Notes: generated by a model from the sequence alone, not told the origin. A DNA stretch of 64,000 nt from Pelagibacteraceae bacterium AG-349-L23 (GCA_003281045.1 QCDD01000003.1:1-64000), one strand, 5' to 3'. Numbered from the stretch's first letter, positions 9,184-20,004 are shown. A program made the numbers and translations.

Positions 9184-9699
9184 CTATCCCATGACCTCAA
9201 TTACTTCTTCACCTGTAGTATAATCCATCATTTGTGGATTAGTAATTTCAAGAATTTCAAAAATTTCATCTCTAATATTTATTTTGCTATACATTATTAC
9301 CAGATTACCTAAGCTTAAATCTTTGTAACCCACCCAATTTTCTTTCTCAGCTTCACTGCCAGGATCACTAATATTATTTTTCACAAAGTTATAGATTTCA
9401 TTTTTTATTTCACTATCTGTTGAAATTAAATTTATTCCCGCAACTTTAGAGTCGTAGATTATCACTTCTAAATCAGTATTTTCTAAATTTGAGTTTTCAC
9501 AATAATCTGCTGCATAGGCCTGGTATTTTGCAGAATGACCTTTTTCAAAAAGCTCAGATTTATATAGCATCAAAAATTCAAACGTATTTTGCGCATCTCG
9601 CACGGGTGTGCCTATATCAACTGACAATAAAGGGCAAGCAAAAGAAGAGCTTGAAAAAAATATCAAAAATAAAATTTTTAAAAAAAAATTTTTCACCAT
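9184..9699 (-). CDS. Hypothetical secreted protein in minor pilin operon (171 aa)
   Basis: Signal peptide FLKILFLIFFSSSSFACP; in line between pilX-like and pilY1-like ORFs. Confidence 0.65.
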   Translation of the reverse strand: MVKNFFLKILFLIFFSSSSFACPLLSVDIGTPVRDAQNTFEFLMLYKSELFEKGHSAKYQAYAADYCENSNLENTDLEVIIYDSKVAGINLISTDSEIKNEIYNFVKNNISDPGSEAEKENWVGYKDLSLGNLVIMYSKINIRDEIFEILEITNPQMMDYTTGEEVIEVMG

Positions 9700-9768
9700 A
9701 AAATTATAAATTTATATAAATATTTTTTCAACATTCTTACATGCTCATTTTAAGCTTTTAACTCATTA

Positions 9769-10467
9769 TTAATGGGATAGAACTATAAGTGTTTCAAGAG
9801 GAACAATTATTTCTGGATTGTTTGGGTCATTTATGTCACCCATCATGCCGCATCCATAAATTTTATAGGCTGTGCCTTTTCTTTGGGCCGTGCCTGATCC
9901 TTTTTTCAAACTTACACCAGTGCCTTTATATTCAGAGGTGCCAGAGCTAACTGAGAAAAATTCATAATAATATCTTCTAATACTTTCTTGTTCTCGATCG
10001 AGAGCATCTTGATCATCAATTGAGGAGTTAATTGCTAATCCGGCATTACCATCATTGAAAATCGGGAATAATAAATCTAAAAAACTTTGTTCTCTTACAT
10101 GTTCAACTGCTCTAAAACTATCATCATTTCTACTCAGGTTTCTAAAACTTCTGTAGCAAGGGGTCGATTGATCTAAAAGATTATCTTCAGTTAGTAGCTG
10201 GTTTTGTGGAAATATTCTTCCATCATAATCTCTATTTCCAGTGCCAACATTAATCGGACCCAGCATTTTATTGATTAAACTTTTTTGGGCTTGCAGTAAA
10301 GCAGTTTCAGCGACATAAAAAGTTTGCTGGTACTCATCACTACTATTATTACTTTGATGATCGGATGAAGCTATCACAATTAAAGCACCGCCCATTAAAG
10401 ACATGGCTAATAACAAAACTAAAGACAATACTAACGCGAACCCCTTTTGTTTATCATTTTTCATCAA
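9769..10467 (-). CDS. pilX: PilX-like minor pilin
   Basis: QKGFALVLSLVLLLAMSLMGGALIVIASSDHQ...YVAETALLQAQ typical PilX N-terminus lacking Glu5. Confidence 0.8.
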   Translation of the reverse strand: MMKNDKQKGFALVLSLVLLLAMSLMGGALIVIASSDHQSNNSSDEYQQTFYVAETALLQAQKSLINKMLGPINVGTGNRDYDGRIFPQNQLLTEDNLLDQSTPCYRSFRNLSRNDDSFRAVEHVREQSFLDLLFPIFNDGNAGLAINSSIDDQDALDREQESIRRYYYEFFSVSSGTSEYKGTGVSLKKGSGTAQRKGTAYKIYGCGMMGDINDPNNPEIIVPLETLIVLSH

Positions 10468-11648
10468 AAAGTTTCTCCAATATTTCTCGTATGAACTGTT
10501 ACAATAACTGAGTCTCTTAGCTTTTTATCTTTTCCATCGGCAATTAAACTATTTCTATCCGTACCACCTAATCCTAAAATTGTTCTAGGTTTATCTGTTG
10601 TGGCTGCGTCTCTATAAAAATCTTCTTTTGATACCCAGGTCAATCGTATATCCACGCCTCGAATATCTTGGAGCCTATCTCTAATTCCTACATGTTCTGG
10701 AGCTGGAAATCTGCCAGAAGAATCTTGTATTACCTTTCCATCTTTATCAAAAGGTATGAACTCCATATCGTCGATATAATTTCTTACCATCACTCCTGGG
10801 GTACATTCATTACAATTAGTAAGCCACAATCCTCTAGTAATCGAATTTACATCTGTGGAGTCATCACCAACTCCACTCCCAACTATACCACCGGCATTGG
10901 GATCTCTACCAAGACCAAATTGATTTTCTAAATTGAACAAATTTCCTGCTCCGAGAGGATCATTTCCACCATCATTTTGTTCAGGAGGTGGAGTTGCTTG
11001 TTCGAATAGGTCACATCCATTTCTTGGCTGAGAATAATGTTCTACTCTTTTATAAGCGGCAAAACCACCTGAGCCGTTTGGTAAAGCATAATAAGTTATT
11101 CTATATTTTTTATAAGGTTGTTCTCCATCACGGAAGTCATTTTGATTAAAATCTTCATATACAATTTGAATTTGATCACAGCAATTACTTCCTGTATCTA
11201 CCGTAGATCCAGTCACGTTAGTATTGTTGGTTGATAGTGAAGTAGTTGTGTCTGAGACAATTCCAAAACCTAAAGTATTTTTTCTAATTACTAATGCATT
11301 ATGGCTTTCGAGTGGGTTGTCAAATCCATTATCAAAATATAAGTAACTATTTTTTGGTAAAGCAATCCCCGAGCCATTATAACATTCTTGTGTTCTAGAT
11401 GCATATTGAGCTATTTCATGTGATCCAGCATAATATTTAAATCCTGCCATACGAACATCTCTCATTAACATTGTAACTATATCTCTGCTTGCTCTACTAA
11501 TTTTGGCTTTGTCACTTACTTGTGAGTATGATTGATTGACAACCGAATATGATGTGTAAACTGCAGCCATCATGATTGTAGTAATAACGATTCCAATCAT
11601 GATTTCGATTAAAGTTAATCCAGCTATATAATTTATACGATATTTCAT
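10464..11648 (-). CDS. pilW: PilW-like minor pilin
   Basis: Class III prepilin signal AGLTLIEIMIGIVITTIMMAAVYTSY; operon position; overlaps pilX. Confidence 0.82.
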   Translation of the reverse strand: MKYRINYIAGLTLIEIMIGIVITTIMMAAVYTSYSVVNQSYSQVSDKAKISRASRDIVTMLMRDVRMAGFKYYAGSHEIAQYASRTQECYNGSGIALPKNSYLYFDNGFDNPLESHNALVIRKNTLGFGIVSDTTTSLSTNNTNVTGSTVDTGSNCCDQIQIVYEDFNQNDFRDGEQPYKKYRITYYALPNGSGGFAAYKRVEHYSQPRNGCDLFEQATPPPEQNDGGNDPLGAGNLFNLENQFGLGRDPNAGGIVGSGVGDDSTDVNSITRGLWLTNCNECTPGVMVRNYIDDMEFIPFDKDGKVIQDSSGRFPAPEHVGIRDRLQDIRGVDIRLTWVSKEDFYRDAATTDKPRTILGLGGTDRNSLIADGKDKKLRDSVIVTVHTRNIGETF

Positions 11649-12274
11649 TGCTTTAACTCAAAATCACTTTGAAAATATAAAAATTTTCTTTTTTTTCCGT
11701 TATTCAAATTAAATTGTACTCTACCGATATACATGACCTCATCCATGACGTAAGGTTGATCTACACTACCATTATTATCAATATCAGTTTGTTGTGCATT
11801 GACTAATCCATCTACCTGACTCCATCTACTAATTACTTTAAAAACTCTGAAATTTCTTGTTTCATTACGGCCAGCACAATTTAAATAATCTTTATTATTT
11901 AGTAGGGCCTGCCACTTATTTGTTTTTATTTGAAAACTATTGTTAGCATTATTTGCATCTGAATAAATTTCACCATTATTATTGGTTCCTCCAGTATTGC
12001 TTTGACAAAAATCAGAATTGAATTCATTTTGAGATACTAAATTTGAAAAATTATCATTAGCAGAGGTATTATTTTCTGCTGAACCAATGACATCCTCTAC
12101 AATTACATTTGTTAAATAGTTTGCTTTGGTTCTTTCACCTGAAACAAAAATAGACTGAATTGAATAATTTGTCATTTGCAATATAGCAACGAAACCGATA
12201 CCAACGATTGCAGTTGATATCAAAGCCTCTAAAAGTGATAATCCAGATATTTTCTTATTTTTTTTTTTAATCAT
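11645..12274 (-). CDS. pilV: PilV-like minor pilin (ORF extends to 12367; preferred start ATG at 12274)
   Basis: MIKKKNKKISGLSLLEALISTAIVGIGFVAILQM; start overlaps the stop of the upstream FimT-like ORF. Confidence 0.8.
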   Translation of the reverse strand: MIKKKNKKISGLSLLEALISTAIVGIGFVAILQMTNYSIQSIFVSGERTKANYLTNVIVEDVIGSAENNTSANDNFSNLVSQNEFNSDFCQSNTGGTNNNGEIYSDANNANNSFQIKTNKWQALLNNKDYLNCAGRNETRNFRVFKVISRWSQVDGLVNAQQTDIDNNGSVDQPYVMDEVMYIGRVQFNLNNGKKRKFLYFQSDFELKQ

Positions 12275-13073
12275 ATTTATATTTTGGTGCACCATTATCA
12301 CATTGCCATATCTTGTCGCCAGAGCCATCCCTATCAAATTCATTGACATACCTACTCGTGACAACATTTCCGAATCTATTCCAATGAACTCTGCTCAATG
12401 CTACCTCATCGTCAAGTCTTGTAGGAGCATCTGGACAAAGATCTCCTTCAACTGCTGCAGGAAAACCTATTCCACAAATTGGTGTTATATTAGATCGCCT
12501 ACAAATATTTATAAAATTATAAGGAACACCTGTAGTAGGATCAAAAGCAAGAGCGTCGGATCCCTCATAAAATTTTCCGTTTTTTGCAAAACAAACTGCC
12601 GCTGCTCTTTCCCCAAAAAAATTTGTAGTCACATCCTTTAGTTCAATTGTATAAACAGCATTTTTTATTTCATTGCTTGTACTTAGATTGTCAGTATCCC
12701 AGTAATTATCATCACTACTAGAATTTCCTGCAGCCGTATCACATCTTTCACTGGGCGCAGTATTCCAGGCATCAGCGCCATCATTCATTTTAGTTACTAA
12801 ACTTGCCATAGTCATTCCACGTGATTCTATTATTAAAGTGTCCGCTGTATTTGAAAAAAGTACTTGCACATACGCAAAGGTGCCTCTCTCTGTTTGAACT
12901 ATAGCGTTTCTTACTAATGCCGCAACCTCTTTAACTGCAGCTCTGATTTTTCTTTCTTTATTCCATGAGGAAAAGTTTGGATAAGAAATAGCAGATATAA
13001 ATCCAACAATTGCAATGACCACAATTAATTCTAAGAGATTAAATCCTTTATTGTTCTTTACCTGCCCCAGCAT
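12267..13073 (-). CDS. fimT: FimT/GspH-like minor pilin
   Basis: NKGFNLLELIVVIAIVGFISAISYPNFSSW prepilin signal; 268 aa. Confidence 0.8.
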   Translation of the reverse strand: MLGQVKNNKGFNLLELIVVIAIVGFISAISYPNFSSWNKERKIRAAVKEVAALVRNAIVQTERGTFAYVQVLFSNTADTLIIESRGMTMASLVTKMNDGADAWNTAPSERCDTAAGNSSSDDNYWDTDNLSTSNEIKNAVYTIELKDVTTNFFGERAAAVCFAKNGKFYEGSDALAFDPTTGVPYNFINICRRSNITPICGIGFPAAVEGDLCPDAPTRLDDEVALSRVHWNRFGNVVTSRYVNEFDRDGSGDKIWQCDNGAPKYKYD

Positions 13074-14061
13074 CTATCTTTCCAGCTTTAACTAATTCTT
13101 CTAATGATTTTGCCATTGTAATCATTCCATCTTTTACTGCTGTTTGCATGATGCTTGGGATTTGATGAATTTTCGCTTCTCGGATTAAGTTTTGAATTGG
13201 GGCTGTACACTTCATCACCTCGAAAGCACCACAACGGCCTTGACCATCTTTAGTTTTAAGAAGTCTTTGAGTAACTACCATTTTTAAAGATGTCGAAATT
13301 TGAGCTCTGATCTGTGCCTGTTGCTCAGGCGGGAATACATCGATGATTCTATTAATTGTATTTGGTGCGCCACTAGTATGTAGTGTACCAAACACTAAGT
13401 GACCTGTTTCTGCTGCAGTTAATGCAAGAGAAACTGTTTCTAAATCTCTCATCTCTCCAACCAGAATAACATCAGGATCCTCTCGCAGTGCCGCTTTTAA
13501 AGCACTCGCAAAAGTTTGTGTTTGTTTTCCAACCTCTCGATGAGAAACAATGCTTTTTGCATCCTTGTGAATAAATTCAACTGGATCCTCTACAGTAATA
13601 ATATTTGCAGTCCGGGTCTTATTAATCTCATTCACAATTGCAGCAAGCGTAGTTGATTTTCCTGATCCTGTTGGTCCTGTAACTAACACAAGGCCTTTGT
13701 GCATATCAATGATGTCATAAAGAACTGGTGGTAAATCAAATTGTCCCATTTCTGGTATGACACTTTCAACTCTTCTGAGCACTGCTGCAGGTCCATTGAT
13801 AGTTTTGTAAAAATTTGCCCTAAATCTTAAACCACTAAGCGTAACTGACGAGTCAAGTTCATGAGTGTCGTTAAATCTTTTCATTTCTACTTCATTACAA
13901 TTGGTCGATATTAAATCTTGGAGATCCTGTGCTTTTACCATGACCTCTGGAACTTTGTGAATTTCTCCTGTTTGTCTAAATGCTAATGGCCAACCACTTC
14001 TAATGTGGAAATCTGATATTTTTTTATTATTTTTTGCTAATTCTTCTAATTTTTCAAACAT
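13048..14061 (-). CDS. pilT: Type IV pilus twitching/retraction ATPase PilT
   Basis: Walker A GPTGSGKST, ASALKAALREDPDVILVGEMRD, AAETGHLVFGTLHT. Confidence 0.95.
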   Translation of the reverse strand: MFEKLEELAKNNKKISDFHIRSGWPLAFRQTGEIHKVPEVMVKAQDLQDLISTNCNEVEMKRFNDTHELDSSVTLSGLRFRANFYKTINGPAAVLRRVESVIPEMGQFDLPPVLYDIIDMHKGLVLVTGPTGSGKSTTLAAIVNEINKTRTANIITVEDPVEFIHKDAKSIVSHREVGKQTQTFASALKAALREDPDVILVGEMRDLETVSLALTAAETGHLVFGTLHTSGAPNTINRIIDVFPPEQQAQIRAQISTSLKMVVTQRLLKTKDGQGRCGAFEVMKCTAPIQNLIREAKIHQIPSIMQTAVKDGMITMAKSLEELVKAGKIDAGAGKEQ

Positions 14062-14133
14062 GCTAAATTTTATCTATAATTTTTAAAAAAAACAATATTT
14101 AGTTATCCGATAGCGACCAAAATAGGTAATTAT

Positions 14134-14475
14134 CTAGTATATAAAGTAATATAATATCCATACAATTAAGGAATATTCAAAAAAGTTTTTGGAAAAAATT
14201 AATTGTTTATCAGTAAATTTTGACTTTAAAAATTTACTAAGAAACAGAAATCCTAGATGTACAATTACTACGGAAACCACAACACCAATTAAAGTGTATT
14301 GAAGAGAAAAATTTTTATATCCGTAATAAATTGCTACCAAAAAAGTCAACCAAGAAACTTTGGAAATAAATATTTTAAAGATTAAACCAGTTTTTTTACT
14401 AAAAATAGATTGTGTTTTAATTAAAGAATATGACCATGTAAGACCAATTAAAAAACTTATATACTTTAAAATCAT
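14134..14475 (-). CDS. Hypothetical membrane protein (113 aa)
   Basis: Multiple hydrophobic segments; 4-bp overlap with msrB. Confidence 0.6.
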   Translation of the reverse strand: MILKYISFLIGLTWSYSLIKTQSIFSKKTGLIFKIFISKVSWLTFLVAIYYGYKNFSLQYTLIGVVVSVVIVHLGFLFLSKFLKSKFTDKQLIFSKNFFEYSLIVWILYYFIY

Positions 14476-14849
14476 TGGTTTTCTTTTTCATGAAAAACTA
14501 AACAAACACCATTATTACAATACCTTTTGCCTGTAGGTTGAGGGCCATCATCAAAGATGTGACCATGGTGAGCGTTACAATTTTTACAATGATACTCTGT
14601 TCTAGCATAACCGATTAAGTGATCAGTTTTAGTCTCAAACACATCTGGTAAAGATTGATAAAAAGATGGCCAACCCGATCCACTTTCATATTTTGCTTTT
14701 GATTCAAATAGCTTAATGCCACAATTGGCACAATGATAACTCCCCTCTCGTTTTTCATTGTTTAATTTGCTACTGCCAGCACGTTCTGTACCATCCTCAA
14801 ACATTATCAATTTTTGTTCAGCAGTAAGATTCGGGTTCTTTTTTGTCAT
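14472..14849 (-). CDS. msrB: Peptide-methionine (R)-S-oxide reductase
   Basis: CANCGIKLF, SGSGWPSF, CKNCNAHHGHIFDDGP, RYCNNGVCL. Confidence 0.95.
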   Translation of the reverse strand: MTKKNPNLTAEQKLIMFEDGTERAGSSKLNNEKREGSYHCANCGIKLFESKAKYESGSGWPSFYQSLPDVFETKTDHLIGYARTEYHCKNCNAHHGHIFDDGPQPTGKRYCNNGVCLVFHEKENQ

Positions 14850-15742
14850 TTAACTAACTTAGCACAAGATTGATGTAAAATAGAATGTAATTCCACAAGT
14901 TTTTTAAAATCTTTATTATAACCACCACCAAGTACACCACACAAAGGTACTCCTTGTGAAAAGAAATTTTGAGTGACCATTTCATCTCTTTTTTTTATTC
15001 CTTCATCTGAAATTTTTAATTTACCTAATCGGTCATTGTGGTGAATATCGACTCCAGCAATATAAAAAACAAAATCAAAATTTTCATCGTTTAATTGATT
15101 TAAATAGAAATCAAGTATCTTTATATATTGAGCATCCTCCATATTATCATCAAGCTCAACATCAAGATCACTGATAGATTTTTTAGCTGGATAGTTTGAT
15201 TTTGAATGCATGCTAAAAGTAAATACATTTTGATTATTTGCGAAAATATCTGCATTGCCATTTCCTTGGTGCACATCTAAATCAACTATTAAAATTCTTC
15301 CAGCTAATCCACGATCCAATAAGTATAGAGCTGCAACTGCTACGTCATTGAATACACAATAACCAGCACCTCCATCATAATTGGCATGGTGACTGCCACC
15401 TGCAGTATTACATGCAACACCATTTTTAATTGCAAGCTTTGTAGCTAACACTGTTCCACCAGTTGCAACTAAAGATCTTTGAATAACACTATCCACTAAT
15501 GGAAATCCAATTTTCTTGATCGTATTTTGGTCTAATGTTTTATTTTTAACATCCTTAATATATTTTTCTGAATGAGCTCTTTTTAATGTTTCTTCAGAGC
15601 ATGCATATGGTTGATGAAATTTTGTAACTATTTTTTTATCAATTAAATATTTTGCAAGTTCTCCAAATTTATTAATCGGAAATTTATGGTCATCACCAAT
15701 TTTTGCAAAATAATCCTCGTGATTAACAACTGATAAATCCAT
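14846..15742 (-). CDS. Histone deacetylase/acetoin utilization (AcuC/AphA) family protein
   Basis: GGSHHANYDGGAGYCVFNDVAVAA, ILIVDLDVHQGNGNADIF, GGGYN. Confidence 0.9.
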   Translation of the reverse strand: MDLSVVNHEDYFAKIGDDHKFPINKFGELAKYLIDKKIVTKFHQPYACSEETLKRAHSEKYIKDVKNKTLDQNTIKKIGFPLVDSVIQRSLVATGGTVLATKLAIKNGVACNTAGGSHHANYDGGAGYCVFNDVAVAALYLLDRGLAGRILIVDLDVHQGNGNADIFANNQNVFTFSMHSKSNYPAKKSISDLDVELDDNMEDAQYIKILDFYLNQLNDENFDFVFYIAGVDIHHNDRLGKLKISDEGIKKRDEMVTQNFFSQGVPLCGVLGGGYNKDFKKLVELHSILHQSCAKLVK

Positions 15743-15744
15743 AA

Positions 15745-16695
15745 CTATTTAATCACACGGATTGGCTTCCCACTTGCACAAGCTTCGAGTGACTCTATCA
15801 TTTGACTATAATAGACATTATAATTTTCCGCAGTCACATATCCTAGGTGAGGGGTTAATAAAGCATTAGGTAAAAATCTTAGTTTGTTATTCTCTGGCAA
15901 AGGTTCTTTTTCATAAACATCAAGTCCTGCACCTGCAATTACATTTGTAGATAAAGCAATAATTAAATCATCTTCATTAATTATTGGACCTCTCGAGGTA
16001 TTGATCAAAAAAGCAGTTTTTTTCATTTTATCTAGTTCTTTTAATGTAATACAATTTTTATATCTTTCACCACCCTGTACGTGAATTGATAAGAAATCAG
16101 AATTTTTAATTAAATCTTCTTTAGTGCAAGGTAAAACATCTAACTCTTTGCATTTATCAAGACTAAGATTTTCACTCCAAGCCATTACTTGCATACCAAA
16201 AGCTTTACCTATCTTTGCAACTTGAGAACCAACTTTTCCAAGTCCAATTAATCCAAGAATTTTTCCTTTGAGCTCAACACCAACTGTGGTTTGCCAATAA
16301 CCCTGATACATATTATCTATTTCCTCTTTAATATTTCTGGCTAATCCAAGAATTAAAGTCCAAGTTAACTCTGGAGTTGGATTTAAATTACTTTCTGTTC
16401 CACTTACTATAATTTTTCTTTTTTTGGCAGCATCCAAGTCTATTGATTTGTTTCTTAATCCACTGGTAATTATAAATTTTAGCTTAGACAAATTTTCTAT
16501 TATGTTTTTGGTTATGGGAGTTCGTTCTCTCATCACTAATAATGCCTCAAAATCAGCCAATTTATCTATGACATCAGCTTCATCCTCAAATGGCTCACTA
16601 AAAATTTTGATTTCATATTTTCCTGCAAGTTTTTCAAGATCAACAAATTGTTGAGAAACATTTTGATAGTCGTCTAATATTGCAACTTTAAGCAT
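15745..16695 (-). CDS. D-2-hydroxyacid dehydrogenase family protein
   Basis: LGLIGLGKVGSQVAKIGKAFGM, LINTSRGPIINEDDL, LTPHLGYVT. Confidence 0.9.
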   Translation of the reverse strand: MLKVAILDDYQNVSQQFVDLEKLAGKYEIKIFSEPFEDEADVIDKLADFEALLVMRERTPITKNIIENLSKLKFIITSGLRNKSIDLDAAKKRKIIVSGTESNLNPTPELTWTLILGLARNIKEEIDNMYQGYWQTTVGVELKGKILGLIGLGKVGSQVAKIGKAFGMQVMAWSENLSLDKCKELDVLPCTKEDLIKNSDFLSIHVQGGERYKNCITLKELDKMKKTAFLINTSRGPIINEDDLIIALSTNVIAGAGLDVYEKEPLPENNKLRFLPNALLTPHLGYVTAENYNVYYSQMIESLEACASGKPIRVIK

Positions 16696-17581
16696 TTTTA
16701 ATTTCTTTATTTGATAAAAATAAACCTAATATAATTAAAATTGCCCCAATCAAGTGAAAAAATTGAAACTGCTCATTATAAAAAAATATCGCCATCAAAG
16801 TGCTAAATAATGGGATTAAAGATAAAAATATTCCAGCTCGATTTGCCCCAATGATTGAAACAGCGCCAGCCCAACAATAGTAAGAGCCAATACTTGGAAA
16901 TATTGCAACATAAGCTAAAATATAAAAAAAATTACTACTCATCTCAATAATTTTGCCTTGTGTCATATCTAAAATAAATAGAGGCAAAAGAAACATTAAT
17001 CCAAATGTGCAAATTATATGGACAAGAGCAAGTAAAGATACTTCAAAGGTTCTTTTTCTCAAATATGCAGAATATATTCCCCAAGCAATAATTGCTCCGA
17101 CCATAAATAAATCGCCTTTGTTAAAATTTAAGGTAAGTAAAATATTTAGATCAAGTTTAGTAATGATAGCTAAAATTCCTAAAACTGAAATGACTAGTCC
17201 AGATATTTGAAAAATATTTGTTTTTTCAATTTTTAATAAAAAACAAACTAAAATTATTGTTACAGGTATTGCGGTATTAAAAAGTGATGCATTAATTACT
17301 TGCGTGTAATTTAAAGCGTTATAAGTAAAAGAAGTAAATATACATACACTGGTAGAACCTAGAATAAGAAATAATGATAAATTTCCTTTAATTTGATTTT
17401 TTAATTTTAATATCTCTTTATAGGTGAAGGGAAGTAATATTATCCATACAAGGCACCACCTTAAAAATGCGAGTGAGTTGGGAGGTATATTTTCTAAATA
17501 AGCAAGCTTTGCTAATGTAAAGTTTCCTGCCCAAAATAATGTTGCACATACTAGCATTATGTATGCCTTAGTATTTTGCAT
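16688..17581 (-). CDS. EamA/DMT family transporter
   Basis: Multiple TM segments with two EamA-like halves (FWAGNFTLAKLAY..., LSLIPLFSTLMAIFFYNE). Confidence 0.88.
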   Translation of the reverse strand: MQNTKAYIMLVCATLFWAGNFTLAKLAYLENIPPNSLAFLRWCLVWIILLPFTYKEILKLKNQIKGNLSLFLILGSTSVCIFTSFTYNALNYTQVINASLFNTAIPVTIILVCFLLKIEKTNIFQISGLVISVLGILAIITKLDLNILLTLNFNKGDLFMVGAIIAWGIYSAYLRKRTFEVSLLALVHIICTFGLMFLLPLFILDMTQGKIIEMSSNFFYILAYVAIFPSIGSYYCWAGAVSIIGANRAGIFLSLIPLFSTLMAIFFYNEQFQFFHLIGAILIILGLFLSNKEIKNA

Positions 17582-17585
17582 TTGA

Positions 17586-18827
17586 TTAACTAAATCTTAC
17601 TGAGCTATAAGGGTCTAAATTTAGATTTGTGTTTTCTTTAGCTATCATTCCGGAAACAATCTTTCCAGAAATCGGACCTAATGTCCATCCTAAATGATGA
17701 TGACCAAAACAATAAAATACATTTTTATAATTTTTTGAGGGTCCCATTACAGGTAAAAAATCTGGCAGTGTAGGTCTAAAACCTAACCATTCATCCTCAT
17801 GTTCTGGAAGATCACCTAACATATACTTAGCATTACTAATTAAATTTTTAATTCTTGATTTAGAGAGTGGATTATCTAATCCACCAAATTCAACCGTACC
17901 AACTACTCTTAATCCCTGTTCCATCGGAGTAATACCAAATCCCCTATTAGAAAAAATAACCGGTCTACTTAAAAGATGATCACAATCTTTGAAATGAACA
18001 TGATAACCTCTTTCGGTATCAAGAGGAATTCTTTCACCTAAATTATCTGTTAATTTTTTTGAGAAAGCTCCACAAGCAATTACAATTTTATCAAAAGTAT
18101 ATCTTTCGCCATCAGTTACAAAAACTGGTTTTTCTGTATCAAATTCTATATCATTGATATTTTTCTTTTCAAACTTTCCACCTTTTTTTAAAAATAATTC
18201 AAATAATTTAAGTAAGATTTTTTTAGGGTTTCGGGCATGTCGTGCATATGGATAATAAACTCCTGCATGATAAAAAGGTTTTATATTAGGTTCTAGATCG
18301 TGAATTTCAGATTTATTGACCAGTTGTTGTTTTACACCAAGTTCATCTCTTACTTTAATTTCTAACTCTCTACTCTTTAAGTCTTTATCATTCCAAATGT
18401 AGAGAATTCCTTTATTTTCAACGAGACCATCTAAATTAATTTCATCAAAAAGTTCATCATATGCAGGTAATGCTAAATCTAAAATTTGATGCATATTTCT
18501 TGCGGTATGCATCATTTTGTTTTTTGTTGTATTTAAAATAAACTTGAAAAACCAAGGCAACATTTTTGGCACATAATTCCATTTCAAAGCGAGTGGCCCT
18601 GTTGAACTTAGTAACATCGCTGGTACATCAGCAAGTACATCAGTTCTATTCAATGACAATGAAGCATAAGGTGAAAAGTGGCCAGCATTTCCATATGAAG
18701 CTGCTGGACTGCCCGGATTATCTCTATCGAAAATAGTTACTTTAAATCCTTTTTTTTGAAGAAATAACGCGTTTGAAACTCCTTGAATACCTGAACCAAC
18801 AATCCCCACATGTAAATTTTTACTCAT
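17586..18827 (-). CDS. dadA: FAD-dependent D-amino acid dehydrogenase (DadA-like)
   Basis: VGIVGSGIQGVSNALFLQKKGFKVTIFD, PYARHARNPKK, GFRPTLPDFLPVMG, GHHHLGWTLGP. Confidence 0.85.
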   Translation of the reverse strand: MSKNLHVGIVGSGIQGVSNALFLQKKGFKVTIFDRDNPGSPAASYGNAGHFSPYASLSLNRTDVLADVPAMLLSSTGPLALKWNYVPKMLPWFFKFILNTTKNKMMHTARNMHQILDLALPAYDELFDEINLDGLVENKGILYIWNDKDLKSRELEIKVRDELGVKQQLVNKSEIHDLEPNIKPFYHAGVYYPYARHARNPKKILLKLFELFLKKGGKFEKKNINDIEFDTEKPVFVTDGERYTFDKIVIACGAFSKKLTDNLGERIPLDTERGYHVHFKDCDHLLSRPVIFSNRGFGITPMEQGLRVVGTVEFGGLDNPLSKSRIKNLISNAKYMLGDLPEHEDEWLGFRPTLPDFLPVMGPSKNYKNVFYCFGHHHLGWTLGPISGKIVSGMIAKENTNLNLDPYSSVRFS

Positions 18828-18876
18828 AAAAAAATATACAATTTATCTGTCAAATAAGTTAAGCGACAAATTATAC

Positions 18877-20004
18877 TTAGGCAATCAATTGTTGATTGTG
18901 AACTCTGGCGCTCATGACAATTCCAAAGCCAATCATAGTTGCTAACATTGAGGAACCACCATAAGACATAATTGGTAAAGGAGAACCTACTATAGGTAGT
19001 AAACCTAGAACCATACTCATATTTATAGTAATAAATACAAAAATAGCTGCACCAAAACTATAACAAAAAATCTTTGCGAAATAACTTCTGGAACTAGCAC
19101 CAATTGCAACAATTCTGTAAATAATAATTGCATAAATTACTAAAAGTATCGCAGAGCCCACAAAACCAAATTCCTCTGAGAAAAGCGTGAAAATAAAATC
19201 AGTATGTTTTTCTGGTAAAAATTCTAGATAACTTTGAGTGCCTTTTAAAAAACCTTTACCAAATATACCTCCAGATCCGACAGCTATTTTAGATTGGATA
19301 ATTTGATAACCAGCACCTAGAGGATCTTTGTCAGGATTTAGAAATGTTAATACTCTTAATTTTTGATAGGGCTTCAAAAAAGCTATGACGAAAGGTAAAG
19401 AGATTATAAATCCAAGAATAGTATAAATAAAATACTTATAATTAATACCCGCAAACCATAATACCGCTATTCCGCTTATAGCAATAAGGACTGCAGTTCC
19501 AAGGTCTGGTTGTACAATGACTAACCCCATTGGTAAAAGTATTATTATTAAAGAAGTTAAAATTGTATAAATTGAATTGACATTTTCTAACTTCATTCGA
19601 TGAAAAAATTTAGCCAAACAAACAATAATAAATATTTTCATCAATTCAGACGGCTGTAAATTTATGAAATATAAATTTATCCATCTTTGTGAGCCTGATG
19701 AAGTAATTCCAAATAAATAGGTCCCAACCAACAAACCTACCACAGCTACATAAGCTAAATAACCGATTGAGAACCAATACTTGATATTGATAAATGACAT
19801 TACTAGCATCATTAAAGTAAATACTGCTAATTTTGTAAAATGACTTTTGGTATGGAATTTAATCTCACCACCATCAGTAGAATACATTGTTGCTAAACTA
19901 ATAAAGCCAAGTAACAATATACAAACCAGAAGTATATAATCAAAGTTTCTAAATTTTTGAAAAAAACCAAGTCTATTTGTTGTTAATCTTGTATGTTGAT
20001 ACAT
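18877..20004 (-). CDS. rodA: Rod shape-determining SEDS glycosyltransferase RodA
   Basis: LNLQPSELMKIF (here YFINLQPSELMKIF), VQPDLGTAVL, PEKHTDFIFTLFSEEFGF, SYGGSSMLA. Confidence 0.95.
   Translation of the reverse strand: MYQHTRLTTNRLGFFQKFRNFDYILLVCILLLGFISLATMYSTDGGEIKFHTKSHFTKLAVFTLMMLVMSFINIKYWFSIGYLAYVAVVGLLVGTYLFGITSSGSQRWINLYFINLQPSELMKIFIIVCLAKFFHRMKLENVNSIYTILTSLIIILLPMGLVIVQPDLGTAVLIAISGIAVLWFAGINYKYFIYTILGFIISLPFVIAFLKPYQKLRVLTFLNPDKDPLGAGYQIIQSKIAVGSGGIFGKGFLKGTQSYLEFLPEKHTDFIFTLFSEEFGFVGSAILLVIYAIIIYRIVAIGASSRSYFAKIFCYSFGAAIFVFITINMSMVLGLLPIVGSPLPIMSYGGSSMLATMIGFGIVMSARVHNQQLIA

Noticed and set aside
14846-15742. Histone deacetylase-like protein as evidence of chromatin regulation
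   Set aside because: AcuC/AphA-type amidohydrolases of this fold are common in bacteria.
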